Source: JACKOB01 sp024234575 (GTDB lineage: Bacteria; Pseudomonadota; Gammaproteobacteria; Pseudomonadales; Oleiphilaceae). From it: a stretch of 64,000 nucleotides of DNA. Of this stretch, positions 8,915-18,819 are shown one piece after another. The notes beneath the pieces were generated by a model. That model made no database searches. It saw nothing but the letters and a program-made list of their open reading frames with translations, and was not told the origin of the DNA. The stretch covers positions 62,001-126,000 of the forward strand of contig JBPJFZ010000003.1 in NCBI GenBank assembly GCA_051208035.1, read 5' to 3'. The position numbers were made by a program, and so were the translations under genes. Position 1 is the first letter of the stretch. Each line of letters begins with the position of its first letter.

Positions 8915-8966
8915 GTTCTTCTCCAATTTATGCATAGTTGTGTCTGGTGAAACGTGCGATCTGATT

Positions 8967-10169
8967 TCAGGCATCAATTTCGATAGGGCCAGAGGCGTAA
9001 GCGCAACAGGCCAGTGTTAAGTGCTTGGTTTTTTCTTCATCAGACAAGCAGTTGGGTTCTTCCAGCAGAACGTTGCCGCTGATAACTGCCGTTTTGCAAT
9101 GTCCGCAGCCACCCATCTGGCAACTGTGAGGTAAGTCGAGCCCTGCATCTAAAGCCGCATCGAGTATGGTTTGTCCGGGCTTGCTAAAGAGTGTTCGACG
9201 GCTGCGTTTAAATAGAATTTGCTGTGGTTTGTCAGGCAGCGAGAGCTCACGGTGGCTCGCCACCAGGAAACGCTCCTGTAATCGTTTCTGTGGTGGGTGG
9301 TTGATGCGATTAAGCGTTTCGTTAACCATGCTCATTAAACCATCGGGGCCACACAGCGAAACCGTTGGAGACTGACTGCCAGATACGTTGATCGCTGCAC
9401 TGATGTCGTTAGAGTGGAGTCTTGAGTGCCATGTTACGGGTAAGCTGTTTTTCGCATTTTGCGGTTTGCGAATAGCTTTTTTACTCAGATAAAAATGCAG
9501 ATGAAAATTTTGGTGTTTTGTTGCCAGCGCCATCAGTTTGTTTTTGTAAATGATGGAGGCTTCGTCATGTGAGGCATATAGCAGGGTGATAGATTTATCT
9601 GCGGGTTCTTCGAGTAACGCTGTTATCTGCGAATAGATAGGCGTGATACCAACGCCGCCAGCAATAAACAGGTAGTGTTCATCAAGCTGTTCTGGCAGAA
9701 CAAAGTTGCCGCTGGGGCCAATGATTTCGAAATGATCGCCCGCAGAAAGCGACTGATTAATCAGGGTTGATACCAGGCCATCACTGATTTGCTTTACGGT
9801 GATTTTCAGGGCACCTTGTTGTGCATCACCGCTTAAAGAATAGGCTCGCTTTAATTCGTTTTTTCTACCTGGCTGCTCTGCTTTGGTGGGGTCTTTAAAG
9901 ATACAGGTAACAAATTGGCCCGCTTTATAGTTGAAGCTACCCCGCTGCTCAATACTAAATGTCAGGGTTACAGTATCGGGTGTTTCACGATCTATCTGGA
10001 TGATGGTTGCGCGCAGCCGGCCTTTTTGGTTCTTTCTTGTCGTCAATGCCTGCCAACTCTGGCGATTACTGCCAGGTATGGTGCGCAGTAGTTGCGCCTG
10101 GGAATACTGGCGCGGTTGCGTGATAGATTTAACGGTTTTGTACAGTGTAATTATCGGGTTCGCTGCCAT
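8967..10169 (-). CDS. Ferredoxin reductase with C-terminal 2Fe-2S domain
   Basis: 400 residues in the order FAD-binding barrel (about 45-150, with RAYSLSG), NAD(P)-binding domain (GGVGITPIYSQI near 170; CGPDGLM near 275) and plant-type 2Fe-2S ferredoxin at the C-terminus with cysteines in CQMGGCGHC and LACCAYA. This is a one-protein electron chain from NAD(P)H through FAD to an iron-sulfur cluster. The first about 40 residues are polar. Its 3' end abuts the diiron protein, its likely electron acceptor, and both are read from the same promoter region opposite an AraC-type regulator. Similar reductase-plus-diiron pairs serve hydroxylases and fatty-acid desaturases. Confidence 0.85.
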   Translation of the reverse strand: MAANPIITLYKTVKSITQPRQYSQAQLLRTIPGSNRQSWQALTTRKNQKGRLRATIIQIDRETPDTVTLTFSIEQRGSFNYKAGQFVTCIFKDPTKAEQPGRKNELKRAYSLSGDAQQGALKITVKQISDGLVSTLINQSLSAGDHFEIIGPSGNFVLPEQLDEHYLFIAGGVGITPIYSQITALLEEPADKSITLLYASHDEASIIYKNKLMALATKHQNFHLHFYLSKKAIRKPQNAKNSLPVTWHSRLHSNDISAAINVSGSQSPTVSLCGPDGLMSMVNETLNRINHPPQKRLQERFLVASHRELSLPDKPQQILFKRSRRTLFSKPGQTILDAALDAGLDLPHSCQMGGCGHCKTAVISGNVLLEEPNCLSDEEKTKHLTLACCAYASGPIEIDA

Positions 10170-10431
10170 ATCAACATCATTTCCTGTTCGCGTTGTTATT
10201 ATTTGGCGTTTTTATCGTGTGGCGTTGTTTGCCCGCGCTTGGTGTTAAACGCCAATCATGGGCATGGAATCAATGTAACTCGACGAGAAATACTTAAGCG
10301 GACAATGTTGTGCTCTGGCAGACAAATTGGCGGTGGTTGCATTTCATGCCTATATCTTTCTTAATAGAGGCAATGTCACCACTGCTATTTGTGTTTAAGA
10401 TAGGTTCTGTCTGACACAAGTGGGTAATCAC

Positions 10432-10459
10432 CTGAATGAAATGCATCTGAATGAAGTGC
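10432..10459 (+). repeat. Tandem direct repeat over the AraC gene start
   Basis: CTGAATGAAATGC (10432-10444) and CTGAATGAAGTGC (10447-10459) are 12/13 identical with a 15-base period and overlap the ATG at 10451. AraC proteins often bind tandem direct repeats, so this could be an autoregulatory site, or a recent local duplication. Confidence 0.35.
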
Positions 10460-11482
10460 TCAGTTAAAGCGTTACAATTTCCTGCACAGTACATTGAAAT
10501 AGTTGAAACATTTTTGCGCATTCGCGGTTGCGATGTTGACGCTTGCCTTGCCGATATTGGTGTCGATGCGGCGCAAATGCTTGCCGCCGAGCGTATGGAT
10601 CAGGCCGTTTTTCAGCGGTTGTTGCAGTTGTGTCATGATGTTGCCGCCCCTGAGCGCCCAGCATCGGTACAATTATTAGAACATTTTCCAGTGACAGCAC
10701 ATGGCCTGTTCGGCATTGTGATTATGACGTCCCCGACGCTCGAGACGGCGCTGGCCTCTGCATTGCGGTTTTATCCTGTGGTTATGCCTGCTTATGAAAT
10801 ATTGCGCGAAGATATTGCCGATCAGGTGCATGTGATTTTTCGCCGCAAGCTGGATATAGGCCCGGTAAATGACATGCTAGCCGAGCTGATTCTTGGTTCG
10901 TTTAATAGTATTCGCCGGTATGTAGAAAACGATATTGGGTTGTTTGAAATGCACTTTTTACATCAAAGCCGTTACGCTAAGGTTGACTATGAAAGTATTT
11001 GCGACCCGCAAAAACTTCACTTTGGTGCTGATGCTGACAAACTCATTATTCCCAAAAAACATTTGAGCTATGCCTTAACTACTGGCAGTAAAACCACAAC
11101 CGCGCAGTTTACCGATGAGCTGGAGCGGCAGGCTCGTGCGCTGGGAGCAGGCCAGACCGCGTCGCAAAAAGTGCGCGACTGGGTGCGTCGCCGGTTACGG
11201 GAAGGAAAAGCATTTACGGTAAATGACGCCGCATCAGCCTTAGCGATGTCCAGTCGCACGTTAAGTCGTTATCTGGGCCAGGAAGATACCAGCTATAAAT
11301 CAATCGTTGATGATGAGCGGCTAGATTATTCAGAGTTTTTGGTGCTGCAAAGCCAGCGCCCGCTGTCTCATATTGCCCACATGTCTGGCTTTATTAATGA
11401 AAGCAGTTTTTCGCGCGCTTACCGCCGTAAAAAAGGCTTGAGCCCGAGCGAAGCTAGAAAGCGAGGCCGGCAGGTCGATTGA
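10451..11482 (+). CDS. AraC-family transcriptional regulator
   Basis: 343 residues. The N-terminal about 200 residues resemble the arabinose-binding-type domain of AraC regulators near lipid genes. The C-terminus has the double helix-turn-helix: FTVNDAASALAMSSRTLSRY and then LSHIAHMSGFINESSFSRAY followed by KKGLSPSEARKRG. It is divergent from the reductase/diiron pair with about 280 bases between them, so it is their likely regulator. An in-frame TGA directly precedes the ATG at 10451, so no earlier start is possible; no strong ribosome site is visible, and a later start cannot be excluded. Confidence 0.85.
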   Translation: MKCSVKALQFPAQYIEIVETFLRIRGCDVDACLADIGVDAAQMLAAERMDQAVFQRLLQLCHDVAAPERPASVQLLEHFPVTAHGLFGIVIMTSPTLETALASALRFYPVVMPAYEILREDIADQVHVIFRRKLDIGPVNDMLAELILGSFNSIRRYVENDIGLFEMHFLHQSRYAKVDYESICDPQKLHFGADADKLIIPKKHLSYALTTGSKTTTAQFTDELERQARALGAGQTASQKVRDWVRRRLREGKAFTVNDAASALAMSSRTLSRYLGQEDTSYKSIVDDERLDYSEFLVLQSQRPLSHIAHMSGFINESSFSRAYRRKKGLSPSEARKRGRQVD

Positions 11483-11708
11483 GTCTGGTGTAATAGGTGG
11501 AAGAAATTTTTACACAGAATACAGGGGGCTGGTACCCTTTGATGTATCGGCGACGATATTTTGTCTTTTTAAAATTATGCACGCTGTAATTGCTGTAAGT
11601 GCTTTGTTTTTGTTGAAGATGATCTAAACTGAGTGGGCAAAGATCACGCTACATCCAGAAAGACGTCATAACTCTTTTGGTATTTCCTTAAAAGGTGTGC
11701 TGCGGAAC

Positions 11709-14700
11709 ATGGGCAAAATGGTGAAAGCAACGGCAATGGAAAGCGGCCTGATGCAAATGAGCATCGGTGTTGCTGTCAAATATGGGCGGCTGTTATTGCT
11801 GCTTCTTTTCGTTTTTCTCCTGGTGAACGGTGCGACTCAGGCGGCAACTAAAAAAGCTGAATCCCGGCCTGCAAGGGTTCTGGTGGTATTTTCTTATCAC
11901 CCAACATTTCCTACGAGCGATCGCGTTTTAAAGGGTGTCGCCTCTGTATTTCCTCCTGGCACCATCGATCTTGATGTCGAATATATGGATTCGAAACGAA
12001 TATTCGACAACACACTGCTAAGTAATTTTCTGCAGACGCTAAGTTACAAATTGTCAAAACGCCCACCCTATGATGTTGTGATTTCCGCGGATGATAACGC
12101 CCTTAATTTTCTGGTGAAGCACAAACCCGATTTGTTTCCGCAAACGCCGCTGGTGTTTTTGGGGGTCAATAATATCGATACTGCTTTATCTATGAACAAT
12201 GTGGACGATGTGACCGGCATCGTTGAGGCGGCATCTTTTGCCAAGACGATCTCTGTTGCTACCCATATTTTTCCTGACCGGAGCCACGTTTGGGTGTTAA
12301 CGGATGCCACTCCCTCTGGGCAGGCTGACCTCGCATCCGTGCAAAAAATTAAAAAACTATTCCCCGAGCTGACGATATCAACATTAAGCCTGGAAGGGTT
12401 GACCTGGGAAGCTTGGCAGCAAAACTTAGTGGCATTAGGCGATCAGGATATGGTGATGCTGCTCTCGGCCTATCGGGATATGAACAATATCGCTAAGGAT
12501 TTTGACGAAAGCCTTGATATTCTTATTCGTTCAACCAAAGCACCGGTATTTCATTTTTGGGAACACGGCCTGGGGGATGGTGTCATTGGCGGTCATATTG
12601 TTAGCCATTTTGAACAAGGGCGGCAAGCGGCATTAATGGCCAAAGCAATACTTTCTGGTGTGCCTGTTAGCGATATTCCAGTTATGGAGGAGAGCCCGAA
12701 CGTTGCCAAATTTGACTTAAACGTGTTGAAGAAATTTTCGGTGAAGCAGGATTTATTACCCGAAGATGTCGTGTTGATAAACCTGCCAGCGCGCTATGAA
12801 ATGTATCAACGTTATCTCTATATGACTTTGTTTGCCGCAGTTTCTTTTTTCTTGTTTTGGTTGTGGACACTTAGGCTGCAGCGCAAAGTTGTGGAAGAAA
12901 AATCGCTGCTGCGTCAGCTGATCGATTCAACACCAGACCTTATCGTTATCAAAGACAAGGAACACAAAATTCAGGCGGCCAATAAGGCATTTCAAACCTT
13001 TATAGGTGCCACTGAGAGCGAGTTATTGCGTGGTGGCGATAAATCTATGCAACGGACATTTGCCGAGTTACCGATTGGACGGGCTGAGCAGTGGTTCACT
13101 CACGCGAAGGGGCACAGCCTTTTGCTCGATATATACAAATCCACCTTGTTGGACAAAATGCAAAAGGTGCGGGGCAGTATGGTCATTGCCCGTGATGTGA
13201 CCGAACGCCACTACGGAGAAGCGCGACTGAGGCGCAGCGAGCAACTGTTGGTCAGCGCGCAGAAACTGGCAAACATCGGCTCTTGGGAGTTAGAAATTGA
13301 TAGTGGCAACTTTGCTTGTACAGAAACGCTTTGTTGTATATTTGGGATTGATGACAGCCTTTCAACCGTCGATAAAAACAGTTTTCTCAGGTGTATTCCA
13401 GAGGTTGAACGCAGGACGCTGTTAAGTGCTTATGAGCAAATGCAGTCATCTGGTGAAGCCGTTACCCGCACGCACCGTATTATTACGCCAAATGGTGAAG
13501 AGCGAATCGTCTGCAACCAGTTTCGGCTTGAATTAAATGGACTGGGAGAGCCTTCTAAACTTTATGGCGCGGTTCAGGATGTCACCAGACAACAACAAGA
13601 CCAGGCGTGGATTCGTCATGTGTCAGTTGTGTTCGAGCAAACGTCAGAATCAATCATGTTGCTTAATGCCGAGAAGCGGATTACGGACGTTAACCAGGCT
13701 TTCGAACAGCTCACAGGTTTTACTGCCAACGAAGCGGTGGGTAAAACCCCGGCGTTGATCCAGTCACGTCGTTATGACCATTGTTTTTACGACAAGATCT
13801 GGAAACAGGTGGAATCTACCGGTCAGTGGCAGGGAGAAATGTGGCGTCGCGCGAAAAATGGCAACGAGTATCCGGAGTGGTTAAGTGTCAGCACAATCCG
13901 TTCAGAAATGGACGAGCTTGATGGCTATGTGTTGCTGTCGAGTGATATTTCTCTTCTGAAACAGTCGGAAGAAAAGCTCGATTATCTGGCGCATCATGAC
14001 CCCCTCACAGGGTTGCCCAACCGATTACTGCTTCAGGTTCGGATGTCTCACTCACTTGAACGTGCGCGACGGGAGGGTACTCAGGTTGCGGTGCTGTTTC
14101 TTGATTTAGATGGCTTTAAACATATCAATGACAGCCTGGGGCATGCCATTGGTGATGAGCTATTGCGAAGAATAGGTGATCAGCTACGTAATCGTGTTCG
14201 AGAAGAAGACACCATCGCCAGAATCGGTGGTGATGAGTTTGTGATCGTGATGGAACACATATCCGAGCACAAGCAAGTCATCACTATGGTGAGCGCGTTG
14301 TTGCTGGCAATTCAGCAGCGTCATATGATCCATGGGCATGACCTGAGAGTTACCACAAGCATTGGCATCAGCTTCTATCCGCAGGACGCCAAGGATGCGG
14401 ATGTGTTGTTGAGAAATGCTGACTCAGCGATGTACAAGGCAAAGTCAGAAGGGCGCAATAATTATCAGTTCTATACTCCCGAGCTAACGCATGATGCCAG
14501 AGAACGCGTACAGTTAGAGTCGGAAATCGATAAGGCACTATTGGCTCGTCAGTTTGTGGTGTATTACCAGCCTCAAATTGACTTGCGCAGCGGTAAAATT
14601 ACGGGTGCCGAAGCGTTGGTTAGATGGTTGCATCCCACAAGAGGACAAATTTCGCCAGCACAGTTCATTCCGCTGGCAGAAATTAGTGGTCAAATAAATG

Positions 14701-15335
14701 AGCTGGGTGAATATGTGTTGCGTGAAGCCTGTTCACAATGGGTAAAGTGGCACGAGGCGGGCCACACTTTACCGAGCATTGCGGTTAACTTTTCCGGGCG
14801 TCAGTTTTCGGACAACAAACTCACCGATAAAGTAAAAAAAATCCTCGATGACACAGGCTGCCCAGCCAGTAGGCTTGAGGTAGAAATTACCGAAAACTTT
14901 TTGATGAAAGACGTTGAGAAAACCATTCTTATTTTGCATGAATTAAGAGATTTAGGGTGCGTTATTTCAGTCGATGACTTTGGTACCGGCTATTCGTCAC
15001 TGAGCTATCTCAAACGCATGCCTGTCAATCGGCTAAAACTTGATCGCACATTTGTCATGGATCTTGCGCGGGATGAAGATGATCAGGGGATTTCTCGGGC
15101 GGTTATTGCCCTGGCATCCAGCCTGAATTTAGAAGTGGTAGCGGAAGGTATAGAAACCGAATTTCAGCTTTCGTTTTTGCAACGCGAGGGCTGCCAGTTG
15201 GGGCAGGGATATTTCTTTAGTCCGCCGCTGCCAGCTGCTTCATTTGATTTGTTTTTTCATCAATTTGAAGAACAGTCCTGCGGTGCTGATGGTACGTTTT
15301 GTTTTCCGGTGAAAGCTGATAACGAGTCCGGGTAA
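11709..15335 (+). CDS. c-di-GMP signalling receptor: ABC-substrate-type sensor, PAS, GGDEF, EAL
   Basis: 1208 residues from the ATG at 11709; a GTG at 11697 is the alternative. N-terminal membrane anchor LLLLLLFVFLLVNGATQA, then a periplasmic domain of the ABC-substrate-binding-like type (RVLVVFSYHPTFPTSDRVLK, ending around residue 370), a second membrane helix (YLYMTLFAAVSFFLFWLW) and three PAS regions. A GGDEF domain follows with intact active site (RIGGDEFVIV, about residue 839), then an EAL domain with EALVRW and DDFGTGYSSLSYLK. Both catalytic motifs look intact, so the protein could make and break c-di-GMP. It would couple a periplasmic solute to biofilm or motility state. A DUF6231-like gene follows 31 bases later. 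Confidence 0.92.
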   Translation: MGKMVKATAMESGLMQMSIGVAVKYGRLLLLLLFVFLLVNGATQAATKKAESRPARVLVVFSYHPTFPTSDRVLKGVASVFPPGTIDLDVEYMDSKRIFDNTLLSNFLQTLSYKLSKRPPYDVVISADDNALNFLVKHKPDLFPQTPLVFLGVNNIDTALSMNNVDDVTGIVEAASFAKTISVATHIFPDRSHVWVLTDATPSGQADLASVQKIKKLFPELTISTLSLEGLTWEAWQQNLVALGDQDMVMLLSAYRDMNNIAKDFDESLDILIRSTKAPVFHFWEHGLGDGVIGGHIVSHFEQGRQAALMAKAILSGVPVSDIPVMEESPNVAKFDLNVLKKFSVKQDLLPEDVVLINLPARYEMYQRYLYMTLFAAVSFFLFWLWTLRLQRKVVEEKSLLRQLIDSTPDLIVIKDKEHKIQAANKAFQTFIGATESELLRGGDKSMQRTFAELPIGRAEQWFTHAKGHSLLLDIYKSTLLDKMQKVRGSMVIARDVTERHYGEARLRRSEQLLVSAQKLANIGSWELEIDSGNFACTETLCCIFGIDDSLSTVDKNSFLRCIPEVERRTLLSAYEQMQSSGEAVTRTHRIITPNGEERIVCNQFRLELNGLGEPSKLYGAVQDVTRQQQDQAWIRHVSVVFEQTSESIMLLNAEKRITDVNQAFEQLTGFTANEAVGKTPALIQSRRYDHCFYDKIWKQVESTGQWQGEMWRRAKNGNEYPEWLSVSTIRSEMDELDGYVLLSSDISLLKQSEEKLDYLAHHDPLTGLPNRLLLQVRMSHSLERARREGTQVAVLFLDLDGFKHINDSLGHAIGDELLRRIGDQLRNRVREEDTIARIGGDEFVIVMEHISEHKQVITMVSALLLAIQQRHMIHGHDLRVTTSIGISFYPQDAKDADVLLRNADSAMYKAKSEGRNNYQFYTPELTHDARERVQLESEIDKALLARQFVVYYQPQIDLRSGKITGAEALVRWLHPTRGQISPAQFIPLAEISGQINELGEYVLREACSQWVKWHEAGHTLPSIAVNFSGRQFSDNKLTDKVKKILDDTGCPASRLEVEITENFLMKDVEKTILILHELRDLGCVISVDDFGTGYSSLSYLKRMPVNRLKLDRTFVMDLARDEDDQGISRAVIALASSLNLEVVAEGIETEFQLSFLQREGCQLGQGYFFSPPLPAASFDLFFHQFEEQSCGADGTFCFPVKADNESG

Positions 15336-15366
15336 TCAATGACATTATTAAGGCGGAGCCGGTTTT

Positions 15367-15900
15367 ATGAGTAGTAACCGACGTATTCAATCAGATCTTG
15401 ATCCAGATACACACTTGTTGTCGTTGCTACAGGCGTATGAACCTCACAAGATTTTCGTATTATCAGCTGTCGAGTTGCCTGCAGTGAATGAGTACCAAAA
15501 GACCTCGGGATCTGAGGTTGTCACCCTCAACCCGGCAGATAAAAGGTTCACTGCCGAGTCATTAACCAGCCAGCCGCCAGTTGATCTGGCGATTGTTGTG
15601 AATGTTGCGGCAACGCTTCCTAAGCGGGCGGCGCAATCGGTAATTGGTACGATACGCAATATGGTCGCCCCGAAAATAGCCGCCTACGAGTCCTTGACGA
15701 CGAGCTTGCCAGAAAATGATTGGTTCGCATTGGGGTTTAAGCAGCTGGCGACATTTCCCAGCACCGAAAATCCTTCTGCTGATAAGCCACTTGCCTTCTG
15801 TCAGCTCGCTTATGGCTATGATCTTGGCAGTTACAATCACAAACGTGAGTGGAACAACCCAAAGTATTGGGCAAACCCGGAAATGTGGGACAAAAGATGA
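15367..15900 (+). CDS. DUF6231-like hypothetical protein
   Basis: 177 residues, no signal peptide or membrane helix. The C-terminal stretch CQLAYGYDLGSYNHKREWNN followed by PKYWANPEMWDKR is what I remember of the DUF6231 family, a small soluble family of gammaproteobacteria with no known function. GGCGGAG lies ahead of the ATG. It starts 31 bases after the c-di-GMP receptor on the same strand, so it is probably read from the same transcript. The middle part (DLAIVVNVAATLPKRAAQSV) has an alternating pattern that would fit a Rossmann-like or methyltransferase-like fold, but I cannot support a function. Confidence 0.65.
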   Translation: MSSNRRIQSDLDPDTHLLSLLQAYEPHKIFVLSAVELPAVNEYQKTSGSEVVTLNPADKRFTAESLTSQPPVDLAIVVNVAATLPKRAAQSVIGTIRNMVAPKIAAYESLTTSLPENDWFALGFKQLATFPSTENPSADKPLAFCQLAYGYDLGSYNHKREWNNPKYWANPEMWDKR

Positions 15901-15950
15901 CCTCAGCCGTTGACGTATCACATAATTTCTGTGATTACGGGTAGCGTCCC

Positions 15951-16505
15951 GTGCTTATTCTGATAGCCATAGGTGTGGCGCTTTTTTGGGCGGGATACAG
16001 CCATTATTTTTACCCTGCCTATCAGCCATTATCGCAGACGATCAGTGAGTTAGGCCACACTATGAGCCCAATTGGCCGGCAAGTCGCTTGGGGCTACTTT
16101 TTACCAGTTTCTATTTTGCTATTCACAGAGCTTATTTTTGTCTGGCAGACAGGGGCTTTTCCTGTTTGGGTACTCGCTTTTTTAGCACTGACGCCATTGT
16201 CCTATTTGGTTGCTGCTGTCTTCCCCTGTGATGAGGGGGCACCATTGCGCGGATCATTTAATAACAATGTGCATATGATATCGGGTATTGCTGAATATTT
16301 GGGTGCGATGCTTGGATTGTCATCCGCTGCTCTGTTTCTGCCTTCTGGCTTGGTCAGCTTTTTTCTTGCCGCCGCCGCCCTGACAGTAACGGCAGGGTTA
16401 ATCGGCCTTGTTATACCCCCATTGAATAGATTGAAGGGTGCCATTCAGCGATTGATGGAGCTGAGTATTTTTTTGGGCTTATTTGTTATCAGTTGGTATT
16501 CATAG
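15951..16505 (+). CDS. DUF998-type integral membrane protein
   Basis: 184 residues from a GTG start, with about six hydrophobic segments and almost no soluble part. The pattern YQPLSQTISELGHTMSPIG after the first helix, FPCDEGAP in the middle, and NNVHMISGIAEYLGAM resemble DUF998 membrane proteins (Ser-Glu motif, conserved C-D, conserved His). Function is unknown for the family. It follows the DUF6231-like gene by 50 bases and may be the last gene of that transcript. The exact start is uncertain because no strong ribosome site is visible. Confidence 0.65.
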   Translation: MLILIAIGVALFWAGYSHYFYPAYQPLSQTISELGHTMSPIGRQVAWGYFLPVSILLFTELIFVWQTGAFPVWVLAFLALTPLSYLVAAVFPCDEGAPLRGSFNNNVHMISGIAEYLGAMLGLSSAALFLPSGLVSFFLAAAALTVTAGLIGLVIPPLNRLKGAIQRLMELSIFLGLFVISWYS

Positions 16506-16527
16506 TTAGGTATTAATTGGATTCTGC

Positions 16528-16557
16528 AGAAGGGGAAGAGCCATACAAGCCCTTCTC
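16528..16557 (+). repeat. Fragment of the window's intergenic inverted repeat
   Basis: The 22 bases at 16536-16557 match 38879-38900, the right arm plus flank of the complete copy, at 21 of 22 positions. No core or left arm is present. An upstream AGAAGGG (16528-16534) pairs with CCCTTCT (16550-16556), so the fragment now forms its own hairpin 23 bases after the stop of the DUF998 gene and could act as its terminator. Confidence 0.55.
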
Positions 16558-16725
16558 AGACTGATATTTTCACTTAATGTTCTGCCATTTGCCTTGGTGT
16601 AGCGTGGTAATCTGTTTTCAAGTGGTACGGAAGTACACTAATTGCTAAAAACGTGACACGGTGTCATATATTGCGGTTCGGTTTGTGATTAACTCGCAGT
16701 TTTTTAGTGAGAGTGGGTATTTTAA

Positions 16726-18798
16726 ATGCAAACGCCACGTTACATACAGTGCGCTCGTTTTTGTCTGGGCATGCTGCTGTTTTCCTTGCTTGTTGCTTGC
16801 ACTCCGCAAGAAACAATAGTTGTTCCTTTCGACATATCCCAAACCAGAATAAATAGTGAAGAAAAAGCGATCTATGCCGGTCAGTTTATTGCAGGTGCCG
16901 CCACCGTTGACATTACTCCGCCGCCGGGATCTTTGCCGCGAGCCGGTTACGCTACCTGGTCAAATATCGGCGAGGGTTTTCGTACCCGGTTGTACGCGCG
17001 AGTGTATTATTTAAGAGATGCCGAAGGTGACAGCTATTTGTTGGTTCAGACGGATTTGGCGACTGGCTCCCGCGTGCTGCATACAAAACTGGGCGCTGCG
17101 CTGGCGGCAATGTCGGACATCGACGCCAGCAACCTGACCATTACTGCGACGCACAGTCACTCTGCACCGGGTCAGATTGTCGGTAGTCAGTTTTATAATA
17201 AACATATTTCCCATGTTTCTGGTTTTGCAGAAGATTACTTCGAGTTTCTGCTCATGCAAATCACCGCTGCGGCGAGTGAGGCAATTGCAAGTAGCCGACC
17301 TGCAAAAATGGCGACAGGTCATATCGACATATGGGGTGTGACCCGTAACCGATCGATTCAGGCTCATGTTGAAAACGATAGTATTCAGAACAAGTCAGTA
17401 GCTGATAGCCGAACCTTTCACAGTATTAATCCAACGATGTATATGGTGCGACTGGATACTATTGATGAATCTGGCAATTATCAGCCCCTAGGCGCTTTTG
17501 CATCGTTCTCCATTCATGGTACGGCGTTACCGTCATCCGAAACACTTTTTAATGCTGATGTTTGGGCATACATACATAAAGACTGGGAGTTGGCGGTCAA
17601 AAGAACCAATCCCATGGCCGGTCAAGTTCATGTTTCAGCCTTTGAGGGCACCCACGGTGATGTCGCCCCTGCCACCCGTTTTGATATGCTGGGTTATATT
17701 GAAGCTCGCAGAGTTGGCAAAGAGATTGCGCAACAAACTATCTCGCTATATCAAAATCTGGCGGCTTCGCTAACAGCGGAAGTGGATCTGCAAACAGCCA
17801 TTCGCTATGTGAATATTCGTGAGCAGAACGAAGTGGATGGCGTGTCAATTTGTCAGGACGCAGCGGCAGGGATGACACTGGCGGCAGCACCTTTAGAACA
17901 TACATCGCCGGTTATCGGCTACTTGCCTTTTTTTATGCAGGGTTCAAGACGCTGGGGTGATGAAATAGATAATTGCCAGGGGCGTAAAAGAATTCTTGGT
18001 TTCTCCTGGGGACAGCCTCTGCTGGAGCCCAAAGACAGTTTTCCTGACTATGTAAACTTTCAGCTGGTGCGTCTGAATGATCTGGTTATTGCGCCATACC
18101 CCTTCGAAATCACTGTCGAGTCTGGTCGCCGCCTGGCTGCTGATATTCAGCAATCTTTTAGCAGCGCCGGTAAGCCTGTTCGAGATGTGATGGTGACCAG
18201 TCTGGCAGGCGGATATACAGGCTATGTCACCACGCCAGAAGAGTATGGTCGTCAATATTACGAAGGGGGGCACACCATTTATGGAAAAAATACACTGCCG
18301 TTCTTACAAGCACACACACGGCGGTTAGCAAAGGATATGAACCAGCAGAAATCATCCCTTGTTGACTTGCCGGAGGCCTGGCAATACCGCTTTGAGGTGA
18401 AAAAATTCTTGCCGAAGGCAGAACCCGCTCTCGGTCAAAGGGAAGAAATTCTGTCCCCGGTCTACAGCCATGCCCATACCAACGAAGAGGGGCGCTGGCG
18501 TTTTCAGTGGCGAGATGTTGCACCTGGCACAATTCAACTGCACCAGCCTTTGTTATCCATCGAGTCACGGCATGTGAACGATGCTGACTGGCAACCGCTT
18601 GTCCATGATGACCTGCTGGTTAATGATGCTGGCTACGATATGGGGGTGAGGTTGGAAAAAACCACGGATGATCTGGGCATGGCAGTGTACACCGGGTATT
18701 GGTTTAACCCGCTTTTTCGCGGCGAGGACTATGAATACAGGTTCGTCGTGCAAGCCAGAGGTGGGTTACCTGTTTTTTATTCGTCGGTGTTTCAATAA
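16726..18798 (+). CDS. Neutral/alkaline ceramidase, predicted lipoprotein
   Basis: 690 residues. The N-terminus is a lipoprotein signal with lipobox LVAC at Cys25, so it should be membrane-anchored. The catalytic N-terminal domain shows AGAATVDITPPPGSLPRAGY, the zinc-ligand region ITATHSHSAPGQ, FASFSIHGTALPSSE and the FEGTHGDVAPATR region equivalent to the NxGDVSPN motif of neutral ceramidases. The C-terminal about 140 residues form the immunoglobulin-like domain of the family. These enzymes hydrolyse the amide bond of ceramide to sphingosine and fatty acid. Some free-living bacteria secrete them. Host-derived or bacterial sphingolipid is the probable substrate; related N-acyl lipids are possible. 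Confidence 0.88.
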   Translation: MQTPRYIQCARFCLGMLLFSLLVACTPQETIVVPFDISQTRINSEEKAIYAGQFIAGAATVDITPPPGSLPRAGYATWSNIGEGFRTRLYARVYYLRDAEGDSYLLVQTDLATGSRVLHTKLGAALAAMSDIDASNLTITATHSHSAPGQIVGSQFYNKHISHVSGFAEDYFEFLLMQITAAASEAIASSRPAKMATGHIDIWGVTRNRSIQAHVENDSIQNKSVADSRTFHSINPTMYMVRLDTIDESGNYQPLGAFASFSIHGTALPSSETLFNADVWAYIHKDWELAVKRTNPMAGQVHVSAFEGTHGDVAPATRFDMLGYIEARRVGKEIAQQTISLYQNLAASLTAEVDLQTAIRYVNIREQNEVDGVSICQDAAAGMTLAAAPLEHTSPVIGYLPFFMQGSRRWGDEIDNCQGRKRILGFSWGQPLLEPKDSFPDYVNFQLVRLNDLVIAPYPFEITVESGRRLAADIQQSFSSAGKPVRDVMVTSLAGGYTGYVTTPEEYGRQYYEGGHTIYGKNTLPFLQAHTRRLAKDMNQQKSSLVDLPEAWQYRFEVKKFLPKAEPALGQREEILSPVYSHAHTNEEGRWRFQWRDVAPGTIQLHQPLLSIESRHVNDADWQPLVHDDLLVNDAGYDMGVRLEKTTDDLGMAVYTGYWFNPLFRGEDYEYRFVVQARGGLPVFYSSVFQ

Positions 18799-18819
18799 AT
18801 GAAAGCGGGGCTGTCAGGG

